Origin: Deltaproteobacteria bacterium
Lineage (GTDB): Bacteria; Myxococcota; SpSt-1050; JACRCP01
Assembly (NCBI GenBank): GCA_016218965.1
Contig: JACRCP010000251.1
Location: 1 to 35,438, forward strand
Direction of reading: 5' to 3'
DNA length: 35,438 nt
Numbering within the stretch: the first letter of the stretch is position 1; each line of letters starts with the position of its first letter. Below, piece after piece: positions 1 through 20,268 of this stretch. The translations under genes were made by a program, and so were the position numbers. The notes beneath the pieces are model-generated. The model had not been told where the DNA came from and made no database searches. It saw only the letters and a list, made by a program, of their open reading frames with translations.

Positions 1-1
1 G

Positions 2-82
2 GAGATCTACGAGACGCTGCGAATGCCGATGGAGGTTATGAAACCCGTGAGGACATGGGTGAGAGCCGTAGTCACTGAATGA
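2..82 (+). CDS. C-terminal end of an unidentified gene (partial)
   Basis: The second plus-strand frame is open from the window edge to a TGA at 80-82 and gives 26 residues ending RAVVTE, with a mixed, protein-like composition. Frame 1 also stays open almost to the same point, and frame 3 closes at 37-39. The fragment is too short to assign a family. It would converge on the permease gene that ends at 137. A shadow frame is possible. Confidence 0.35.
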   Translation, partial: EIYETLRMPMEVMKPVRTWVRAVVTE

Positions 83-90
83 CGAGCTAA

Positions 91-118
91 CCCCGCGATA
101 TTACGGGACTCGCAGGGG
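91..118. terminator. Hairpin between convergent gene ends
   Basis: CCCCGCGA (91-98) pairs with TCGC-a-GGGG (110-118): eight base pairs with one bulged A and an 11-nt loop. It lies between the stop of the partial plus-strand gene (82) and the stop of the permease gene (137), where a bidirectional terminator is expected. There is no T-tract on either side, so a Rho-independent terminator is not proven. Confidence 0.3.
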
Positions 119-136
119 CGAAGGTTGGAAGTCGGG

Positions 137-952
137 CTAACGAAGGGTCTTGGGATCCAGCATGTCCCGAAGTCCGTCGCCGAAGAGGTTCAGACCCAGC
201 ACGGTGACGAAGAGAGCGATTCCCGGGAACACGGCCATGTGCCAGCGTATCGCCAGGTACTGCGCCCCCTGATCGAGAAGCGCCCCCCAAGAGCTCGAGT
301 CCTGCGGTCCAAGGCCAAGGAACGAAAGCGACGCCTCCGCAAGAATGGCGCCGGCCATTCCGAACGTCGCCTGCACGATCAGAGGGGCCAGCATGTTGGG
401 AACGAGGTGCGCGGCTACAATTCGCATCGGGGATGCCCCCATCGCCTCGGCCGCGAGGACGAATTCCCGTCCACGGAGCACCTGCGCCTGCGCCCGGGCC
501 ATGCGCGCGTACCCGACCCAGCCTGTCGCCGAGAGTGCGCAGACGACCGACGCGTACGATGGGCTCTGCGTCACCGCGATGATCCCTATGGCCAGCAGAA
601 CGCCGGGAAACGACATCAGGACGTCCACGACGCGCATGAACAGCTCGTCGACCGGGCCGCCCAGGTAACCGGACATGGCGCCAATGGCGGTGCCGAGGGC
701 CAGCGAGACCATCACGGTCAACACCCCGACGAGCACGGCCACGCGCGCCCCAAGGACTATTCGGCCCAGCAGGTCGGCGCCGTTCTCGTCGCACCCCAAG
801 ATACGCCCCGCCCCGGGCGACTGCAACTGGGACTCGAGCCGGACGCCGCCCCTGCCCTCCCCCGGCGCGATCATCGGCGCGGCAATCGCAACAAACACGA
901 CGGCCGCCGTGATCCCCGCCCCGACCCGGAGATTGAGCCTCCGTCCCTTCAT
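137..952 (-). CDS. ABC transporter permease, DppC/OppC family
   Basis: A 271-residue inner-membrane permease. A first membrane helix (about residues 10-30) is followed by a periplasmic stretch and five more hydrophobic segments. The cytoplasmic EAA loop that contacts the ATPase is clear (AAEAMGASPMRIVAAHLVPN). The C-terminus GDGLRDMLDPKTLR is the usual DppC/OppC ending. The family imports di- and oligopeptides or nickel; the substrate cannot be read here because no binding protein or ATPase is in the window (they would lie beyond the left edge or elsewhere). It starts 17 nt after the stop of the partner permease, and its ATG sits inside a 7-nt repeat tract that also supplies a purine-rich AAGGATGA upstream. 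Length is slightly short for the family because the N-terminal cytoplasmic leader is minimal. Confidence 0.9.
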   Translation of the reverse strand: MKGRRLNLRVGAGITAAVVFVAIAAPMIAPGEGRGGVRLESQLQSPGAGRILGCDENGADLLGRIVLGARVAVLVGVLTVMVSLALGTAIGAMSGYLGGPVDELFMRVVDVLMSFPGVLLAIGIIAVTQSPSYASVVCALSATGWVGYARMARAQAQVLRGREFVLAAEAMGASPMRIVAAHLVPNMLAPLIVQATFGMAGAILAEASLSFLGLGPQDSSSWGALLDQGAQYLAIRWHMAVFPGIALFVTVLGLNLFGDGLRDMLDPKTLR

Positions 953-988
953 CCTTCATCCCTCATCCTTCATCCTTCGTCCCTTCTT
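947..988. repeat. Heptameric tandem repeat at the permease gene junction
   Basis: Six 7-nt units on the plus strand: CTTCATC, CTTCATC, CCTCATC, CTTCATC, CTTCGTC, CCTTCTT. Read on the coding (minus) strand the unit is GATGAAG. The tract covers the last codons and TGA stop of the first permease gene and the ATG of the second. Because the period is 7, TGA occurs at offsets 0, 7 and 14 from the stop codon, so all three frames are closed. Confidence 0.9.
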
Positions 989-1905
989 CTCACCCTGGGG
1001 TCTATCACCGCATAGATCACGTCCGTTGCCAGGTTGACCGCCACGTACGACGCCGCGATCACCAGCATGCACCCCTGCACGACCGGGAAGTCCCGCTTCT
1101 CGATTGATTCGATTAGGAGCGTGCCAATCCCCGGCCATGCGAACACCCGTTCGGTGATGATCGCCCCCGAGAGCAAGGCCCCGAACTGCAGGCCGACGAT
1201 GGTCACGACGGGGATGAGCGCGTTGCGCCATGCGTGCCTCCATACGACCAGCCGCTCCGGCACGCCCTTGGCGCGGGCGGTCGTGACGTAGTCTTCCGAG
1301 AGCGCCTCGACCATCGCCGCCCGCGTCATGCGCGAGAGGAGAGCCGCCATCGAAACTCCCAGCGTGACCGCGGGGAGCACCGCCGACCGGAACCCCGCGT
1401 CGGCGGCCGGGGGCGGAAACCACGCAAGAACGCGGCAGAAGAACAACAGAAGAAGCGGCCCCAGAACGAACGACGGGAGCGAGATGCCGGCCATCGCAAA
1501 CGCCATTGTCCCGGCGTCGACGGCCGTGCCCTTCCGTCTGGCCGCCGCAACACCCAACGGAACGGCGAGCGCGACTGCCACGAGCATCGCGAGCGTCGCC
1601 AGCTCAAGGGTGCGCGGGAAACGCGCCGCGACGAGCGAGGCGACCGACGAATCCCGGCGGACGAAGGAGAATCCCAGCGTCCCCCCCGCGATGTCGCCCA
1701 GGAACCGGCCGTACTGCACGTGCAGCGGCTGGTCCAGACGCAGGGCATGCCGAAGCCGTTCCTTATCGGCAAGAAGCGCCTGTTCGCCCAGGATGTTCTC
1801 GACGGGATCGCCCGGGATGAGGTGGATGAGCAGAAACACCAGCGTGACGCCGCCCAGAACCGAAAGCAGCGAAAGCACCAGCTTTTTCGCGACAAACCCC
1901 GTCAT
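970..1905 (-). CDS. ABC transporter permease, DppB/OppB family
   Basis: A 311-residue inner-membrane permease, the usual partner of DppC/OppC proteins. The N-terminal helix is followed by the hallmark LIPGDPVENILG and LRLDQPLHVQYGRFL region (residues 29-70). The EAA loop is DYVTTARAKGVPERLVVWRH with RNALIPVVTIVG after it, and the FAWPGIGTLLIESIEKRDFPVVQG segment is typical of DppB. It ends VIDPRVRRRDEG; the final Asp-Glu-Gly comes from the repeat tract at the gene junction. The ATG at 1903-1905 has only a weak GGCGGG ribosome-binding site. It is the first gene after the giant surface-protein gene on the same strand, separated by 139 nt that contain a 9-nt repeat, so co-transcription with it is possible but not shown. 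Confidence 0.92.
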   Translation of the reverse strand: MTGFVAKKLVLSLLSVLGGVTLVFLLIHLIPGDPVENILGEQALLADKERLRHALRLDQPLHVQYGRFLGDIAGGTLGFSFVRRDSSVASLVAARFPRTLELATLAMLVAVALAVPLGVAAARRKGTAVDAGTMAFAMAGISLPSFVLGPLLLLFFCRVLAWFPPPAADAGFRSAVLPAVTLGVSMAALLSRMTRAAMVEALSEDYVTTARAKGVPERLVVWRHAWRNALIPVVTIVGLQFGALLSGAIITERVFAWPGIGTLLIESIEKRDFPVVQGCMLVIAASYVAVNLATDVIYAVIDPRVRRRDEG

Positions 1906-1937
1906 GTCCCGCCAGTCAGACTCCGAAGAGCACCGAT

Positions 1938-2018
1938 TCTCCCTGTGACCTCTGTGTCCTCCGCGGCAAGAAAATGCCCGGTGCCTTTTCTTTGCGTTCT
2001 CTGCGCCCTCTGCGGTTG
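1938..2018. repeat. 9-nt degenerate repeat tract, two clusters
   Basis: Cluster one (1938-1964) reads TCTCCCTGT, GACCTCTGT, GTCCTCCGC. Cluster two (1987-2013) reads TTTCTTTGC, GTTCTCTGC, GCCCTCTGC. Both have a 9-nt period and a shared CTCTGY core. The tract fills the 139-nt gap between the giant gene and the permease pair. No gene or promoter is evident there. Confidence 0.75.
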
Positions 2019-2044
2019 AATTCCGGGCGTTCTGGCTTGCGCGC

Positions 2045-15985
<13,941 letters not shown>

Positions 15986-16030
15986 GTCTCACTCCACAGC
16001 TTCGGGTTGTCTGCGTCGCTTGTTGATGCC

Positions 16031-16036
16031 ATTATA
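16031..16036 (-). promoter_or_regulatory. Candidate -10 box of the giant gene
   Basis: The minus strand reads a perfect TATAAT, 45 nt upstream of the giant gene's ATG, leaving a leader of roughly 40 nt. No good TTGACA is found at 16-18 nt. The divergent plus-strand gene begins only nine bases away at 16045, so the missing -35 region would fall inside its first codons. Confidence 0.45.
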
Positions 16037-16044
16037 CCGGAAGC

Positions 16045-17379
16045 ATGCCGAAAATGACACCGGATACCTTGATGGCAGGGGCTGCGCGCGGCATCATCAC
16101 GCCACCGAAAGGAACGTACCTCGTCGGTTACGCGGAACGCCGGCGCGGTTGCGCCGGGGTCCACGACGATCTGTACGCGACGGCGCTCGCGCTTTCGGAC
16201 GGCGACCGGACGCTCGCACTGGTGTCGTGCGACCTGCTCTGCATTCACGAAGACGTTGTGGACCGGGTGAGGGCCGCCGCGGGGCCGGAAGTCGAGGTCG
16301 TCATCTGCTGTTCGCACACCCACGCAGGCCCGATCACGTACGCCGGTCCCCGCGCCCCGCGGGCGCGCCGGGAGTACGTTGACCTCTTGAGCGCGAGGAT
16401 CGTCGATGCGATCAATTTCGCGGAGTCCGATCTGGCGCCGGCGCGCATGTTTTGGTCGGAGGGGTCCGCCGGGATCGGAGTGAACCGCCGGGAGAGGACG
16501 GCGGACGGCCGCGTCGTTCTGGGATGGAACCGCGGAGGTCCCGCCGACAAGTCAGTCGGTATTCTCCGGGTGATGCGGGCCGAAGGGTCGCCGGTCGCGA
16601 CCTTTGTCAACTACGCCTGCCACGGAACGATCCTCCCGCCGCAGAATCTGCTTGTCTCGGCGGACTGGGTCGGCGCGATGCGCGCAAGAGTCGAGCGCGA
16701 GATCGGCGGCAAGGTTCTGTTCCTCCAAGGCGCGGCGGGCGACATCAACCCCGACTACGAATGGGGCGAAGGCGACCCGTGGGAAGCGGTCGATCGCCTG
16801 GGCAACGCAGTCGCCCAAGGCGTGCTCGACGCTATGGCCAAAGAGAGCGACGATCTCGCCCCCGGGCCGCTCGTGATCTCCCGCCGCGAGGTCCTCCTCC
16901 CGTTCGAGACTTTGTCCGCCCTACAGCCTGCAGCCTACAGCCTGCAGCCTCCTACAACGTACCGCCGCAAGGTCCTCCAATTCGCCGGCGTCCCTACGTT
17001 TTTCTCTTTCCTCACCGACCGTCTCCTCGACCGCCTCCACCCGTGGCGACCCAGACTCGAATTCCGGAACGGGACGTGGTGCGTGCCCATGAGGGTGAAT
17101 GCGATCCGAATCGGCGATGTTTCGCTTGTGACCTTCGGCGCCGAGGTCTTCACCGAGATCGGGAAGAACATCAAGGCCGCGTGCCCCTCGCCATTCACGA
17201 TGTTCGCGAGCGTTGCGGACGGCTGCATCGGCTACCTCCCCACCGCCGCCGCGCACGACGAAGGCGGCTACGAAGTAGACGACGGCCCGTACCTGTACCG
17301 GTACCCGGGCAGACTCGCGCGGGAGTGCGAAAGGATCGCCGTCGAAACGGCGAAGGCGGCGATTCATAACCTGTTTTGA
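16045..17379 (+). CDS. Neutral/alkaline ceramidase N-terminal-domain family protein
   Basis: A 444-residue protein with the family's conserved stretches: AGAARGIITPPKGTYLVGY near the N-terminus, CSHTHAGP (zinc-ligand-type H91 and H93), NYACHGT (H193) and GAAGDINPD (232-236). In true neutral ceramidases the last motif is GDVSPN and its Ser is the nucleophile; here that position is Asn235, so ceramide hydrolysis is doubtful. There is no signal peptide, unlike secreted ceramidases. Candidate starts are ATG at 16045, 16054 and 16072; the last gives MAGAARG, which fits family N-termini well, and none has a convincing ribosome-binding site. Residues 293-304 (LQPAAYSLQPPT) come from an in-frame 7-nt repeat tract and should lie in a surface loop. 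It is divergent from the giant gene and followed, after 372 nt, by a GH5 hydrolase related to endoglycoceramidases. Confidence 0.8.
   Translation: MPKMTPDTLMAGAARGIITPPKGTYLVGYAERRRGCAGVHDDLYATALALSDGDRTLALVSCDLLCIHEDVVDRVRAAAGPEVEVVICCSHTHAGPITYAGPRAPRARREYVDLLSARIVDAINFAESDLAPARMFWSEGSAGIGVNRRERTADGRVVLGWNRGGPADKSVGILRVMRAEGSPVATFVNYACHGTILPPQNLLVSADWVGAMRARVEREIGGKVLFLQGAAGDINPDYEWGEGDPWEAVDRLGNAVAQGVLDAMAKESDDLAPGPLVISRREVLLPFETLSALQPAAYSLQPPTTYRRKVLQFAGVPTFFSFLTDRLLDRLHPWRPRLEFRNGTWCVPMRVNAIRIGDVSLVTFGAEVFTEIGKNIKAACPSPFTMFASVADGCIGYLPTAAAHDEGGYEVDDGPYLYRYPGRLARECERIAVETAKAAIHNLF
16920..16954. repeat. In-frame heptameric repeat inside the ceramidase-family gene
   Basis: Five 7-nt units: CCTACAG, CCTGCAG, CCTACAG, CCTGCAG, CCTCCTA. 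The units CCTACAG and CCTG(C/T)-type recur in the gap at 31211-31245. The tract adds about 12 residues to the protein without breaking the frame. Confidence 0.85.
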
Positions 17380-17387
17380 GGTACGAG

Positions 17388-17469
17388 GGGTGCCACGGAC
17401 AACCGCGGGTTGTCCGTGTCTCGTCGACACGCATCCCGCACGGACAAGCGCTGCTTGTCCGTGGCACCC
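17388..17469. repeat. Double-hairpin (cloverleaf-like) palindromic element
   Basis: The ends GGGTGCCACGGACAA (17388-17402) and TTGTCCGTGGCACCC (17455-17469) are a perfect 15-bp inverted repeat. Inside lie two 11-bp hairpins with 3-nt loops: CACGGACAACC/GGTTGTCCGTG (17394-17418, loop GCG) and CACGGACAAGC/GCTTGTCCGTG (17439-17463, loop GCT). Between them GTGTC and GACAC (17416-17430) can also pair. The layout resembles paired REP/BIME elements. It follows the ceramidase-family stop by eight bases, but has no T-tract. Confidence 0.9.
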
Positions 17470-17529
17470 GGAAACTCCGCGTCCGGCCTGCGGGTTTCGT
17501 CCATCCGGGTGCACGTAGCGCATGGCAAC

Positions 17530-17700
17530 TCACTCGACAGTGACCGCGCTGCACACACACCCGAACGGCAGTTCTTCCTGCCCGGCGTCTTTGCCCGGCG
17601 CCCCCGCGTCCTTCGCCCCCGCGTCGCCTTGTCCCCACGTCCCCGTGTCGCCTTGCGGCTGCGTCCCCGCGTCAGGGCGCGCTTTCCGGCTTGTGCTCGC
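17530..17700 (-). pseudogene. Possible remnant of a MYXO-CTERM surface-protein tail (or a repeat tract)
   Basis: On the minus strand this C-rich stretch reads DAG-rich linker sequence (PDAGTQPQGDTGTWGQGDAG, then AKDAGAPGKDAGQEE) followed by FGCVCSAVTVE and a stop. The giant protein's linker also runs DAGADAG... into GCQCSS, so this may be a decayed copy of such a tail that has lost its membrane helix. The same bases can be read as a loose 7-8-nt repeat of GGGGACA-type units on the minus strand. No intact gene is present, and the rest of 17470-17734 holds nothing else I can name. Confidence 0.3.
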
Positions 17701-17751
17701 ACGCGCGATCGGGTATGGAGGCGGTAGCGCTGAAAAGGGAGGTGGGTTCTC

Positions 17752-20211
17752 ATGAGGCACAGCACGACGCTTCTTTTTGCCGCCCTGGCAACGGCCGTGA
17801 CCGCCTTTTCCTGCGGCGAGAGCGGGTACAAGTTTGACGAATGGGAGACGCACAAGCTCACGCGCGTCAACCCGCAACTCACGTACCTCAAGGACGCCCA
17901 CGGCCGTTACCTCTACATGCACGGCGTGAACGCCAGCGGGAGCACCAAGGTCCCGTACGAGGTGGACCCGCTCACCTACATCGGCAGGCCCTTCCCGCTG
18001 GACGACGCCGACCGCCACCTCGCGCTGATCAAGGCGATGGGGTTCAACAGCATCCGCCTGCTCTTCATGTGGGAGGCCGTCGAGCCGCACGCCCGCGGAG
18101 TCTACGACACGGCATTCCTGGACTACTTCGAGGCGATCATCTCAAAGGCAAACGAACACGGGTTGTACGTGCTCATCAATGCGCACGAGAACCTCTTCTC
18201 GCGCTTCCACAACGCCAACTACAACGAGGAACCGCTTTTCGGGACGAAGGGCGACATCATGGGGACGTTCGGGGCTCTATTCCCATATCCATTCAAAGAC
18301 CGTGATTTCATTACGGACCCGCGCCACAAAGATCGCAGGCAGCGCGATTGGTGGACCGATCAGGTCAAGGGTGACGGGGCGCCAAAGTGGGCGGTCAAGG
18401 CTTGCCTCCCCGAAAAAGACCTCGATGCGAAGTCGTGGGGGACGTTTCGGCCGCTCGGGAGTCTCCTCACCTTGCTGCTCAACGACCCTGACTCGATTAC
18501 AGGTCTTCTTGCCAAATTCGGTTTTGACGCGGGCGGCGGCGGTTCCGACGACCTGATCGCGGACATTATGAGTTCGCTCCTGACAGCCAGCGACGAGGGC
18601 CTTCTGCCCCGCGGCCCGCACGACTCCACCGACTTCATGCCGTGGACGTTCTGGGGGATCAACGCCGCGCTCTCCGCGGACATTGAGCGTTGCTACGCCG
18701 CGTTCTTCGCGGGCGACAAGGTCTACCCCCGATACACAGTCAAAGACAACGCGGGTGCTCCGATCACCAACCCGGTCACCGGAACGCCCTACAACATTAA
18801 GGAGTACCTGCAGGAGGCGTACACGAACGCGTGGGTCGAGGTCGTGAAACGGGCCGCGAAATACCCCAACATCATCGGCTACGACATCATGAACGAGCCG
18901 ACGAGCGTGTTCATCGTCCTCACCGCCGCGACGGCCTATTTCCAAGGCGCCTCGACCGAGGCCGTCACCGAACTCCTGGTCGGACTTGCAGGCGAAGAGC
19001 TTGGCAACCAGATTGCCGAGTTGCTGTTCGGGCTCTACCTCCTCCCCGATCTTCCGAAGCTCCCCGACAGCGAGAACGGCCCCGACTACCAGAAGATCAA
19101 GAAAGAGCGCAATGAGACGGCTGCCGACTGGGGATTCCCACTCGAAGACACGGACAACGTCGGCCTCGCCATCCCCGACCTTTTCGCCCTGCTCGACCTC
19201 AACCTCGGCTTCGCAAAGAAATACCTCCAGCCGCTTTACGAGCGCGTCGGGGCCGAAGTCCTCAAGGTGGACCCGCAGGCCACAATCTGGATCGAAGAGG
19301 CATTCTCGCCCGAAATGCTGCTTTCAACGGGCCTCGGCGGCGGGGTCGGCGGGCAGTTCATGGAGGTGATGACCGTCCCGGCGGGAATCAAAAACGTCGT
19401 ATTCTCGCCGCACTGGTATCCCGACATCTACCCGTTCCCCGGGTTCAACGTCGCGCCGCGCGAGTTCACGCGCGACGAGCTTCGCTATCGCGACTACGGC
19501 CCGTCGCTCAAGGCGAAATACGATCTCGCCGCGTACTCGTTTTCGAACGTCCCCACCGTGTACGGCGAGTTCGGGACCTACTGGAACTACGGCGGGATCG
19601 AAAAGTCCGTTTCCGAAGGCTACATCCTTTCGGCGGAAATCCTCGACAACTTCTACGAGGCGTTCGAGGGCATGTTCCTCTCGAACATGCTCTGGTGCTA
19701 CACCGCCGACAACGACTACCGGTACGGCGACCTCTGGAACAAGGAGGACTTCTCGGTCCTCGACCCGTTTGAGGTGCCGCGCGGGCGGGAGGCGTATTCG
19801 CGCCCACACGCGACGTTTTTGCCCGGAAAGCCGGTGTCCACGCACTTCTACTCGGGGCTGCACTACTTCGACCCGGACAAGGGCAAGGTCGACCCTGAAC
19901 GCGAGTTCTACATCGAGTTCGAGAGCAAAGAGACCGACGCGCCCGCCGAAATTTTCGTCCCCGAACTGCACTACCCCGACGGTTTCTACGTGTGGCTTTC
20001 GGACGGTTTCGCGATCGCGGAGTACAAGACCGCCGCCTACGGGAAAGAAGGCAGGGAAGGCGGGCTGGGCTACCACACGCTCTACTACTTCCCTTCATCG
20101 GACGAGCCGGGCAGGAACCACTCGGTGATGATCGCCCCGCCCCTCCCCGGCCGCGTAAACGAAGGCTGGAGCCATTTCTTCAGAAAGGGCGAGGCGGTGA
20201 GCGGGAAGTAG
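17752..20211 (+). CDS. GH5 glycoside hydrolase, endoglycoceramidase-like lipoprotein
   Basis: An 819-residue secreted protein. The N-terminus is a signal sequence with a possible lipid-anchored Cys21 (TAFSC, a weak lipobox). YLYMHGVNASGSTKVP and FNSIRLLFMWEAVEPHARGV open a GH5 TIM barrel. The acid/base is E382 in YDIMNEP, the nucleophile E606 in VYGEFG, with FSPHWYPD between. MLWCYTADND... GDLWNKEDFSVLDP is the stretch seen in endoglycoceramidases (GH5 clan A), which release the sugar chain from glycosphingolipids. A beta-sandwich-like C-terminal domain follows (about 660-819). There is a large insert between barrel strands (about 160-340). ATG at 17752 has a strong AAGGGAGGTG seven nt upstream. 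It lies between a ceramidase-family gene and an outer-membrane protein gene, which supports a lipid-glycan substrate. Sphingolipid specificity is inferred, not shown. Confidence 0.8.
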   Translation: MRHSTTLLFAALATAVTAFSCGESGYKFDEWETHKLTRVNPQLTYLKDAHGRYLYMHGVNASGSTKVPYEVDPLTYIGRPFPLDDADRHLALIKAMGFNSIRLLFMWEAVEPHARGVYDTAFLDYFEAIISKANEHGLYVLINAHENLFSRFHNANYNEEPLFGTKGDIMGTFGALFPYPFKDRDFITDPRHKDRRQRDWWTDQVKGDGAPKWAVKACLPEKDLDAKSWGTFRPLGSLLTLLLNDPDSITGLLAKFGFDAGGGGSDDLIADIMSSLLTASDEGLLPRGPHDSTDFMPWTFWGINAALSADIERCYAAFFAGDKVYPRYTVKDNAGAPITNPVTGTPYNIKEYLQEAYTNAWVEVVKRAAKYPNIIGYDIMNEPTSVFIVLTAATAYFQGASTEAVTELLVGLAGEELGNQIAELLFGLYLLPDLPKLPDSENGPDYQKIKKERNETAADWGFPLEDTDNVGLAIPDLFALLDLNLGFAKKYLQPLYERVGAEVLKVDPQATIWIEEAFSPEMLLSTGLGGGVGGQFMEVMTVPAGIKNVVFSPHWYPDIYPFPGFNVAPREFTRDELRYRDYGPSLKAKYDLAAYSFSNVPTVYGEFGTYWNYGGIEKSVSEGYILSAEILDNFYEAFEGMFLSNMLWCYTADNDYRYGDLWNKEDFSVLDPFEVPRGREAYSRPHATFLPGKPVSTHFYSGLHYFDPDKGKVDPEREFYIEFESKETDAPAEIFVPELHYPDGFYVWLSDGFAIAEYKTAAYGKEGREGGLGYHTLYYFPSSDEPGRNHSVMIAPPLPGRVNEGWSHFFRKGEAVSGK

Positions 20212-20245
20212 GCACGAGGCACGGGGCATGAGGCGCGAGTGACGG
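20209..20245. repeat. Heptameric repeat starting at the GH5 stop codon
   Basis: The TAG stop (20209-20211) shares its last base with the first of five 7-nt units: GGCACGA, GGCACGG, GGCATGA, GGCGCGA, GTGACGG. Stops fall at offsets 0 (TAG), 20 (TGA) and 31 (TGA), which closes all three frames. The tract ends 24 nt before the next gene's start. Confidence 0.88.
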
Positions 20246-20268
20246 ACGAAAGACAGGAGAGATGCCAC

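Noticed and set aside
17690-17725. Promoter for the GH5 gene: TTGTGC, 17 nt, TATGGA
   Set aside because: Only three of six matches in each box; spacing alone is not enough.
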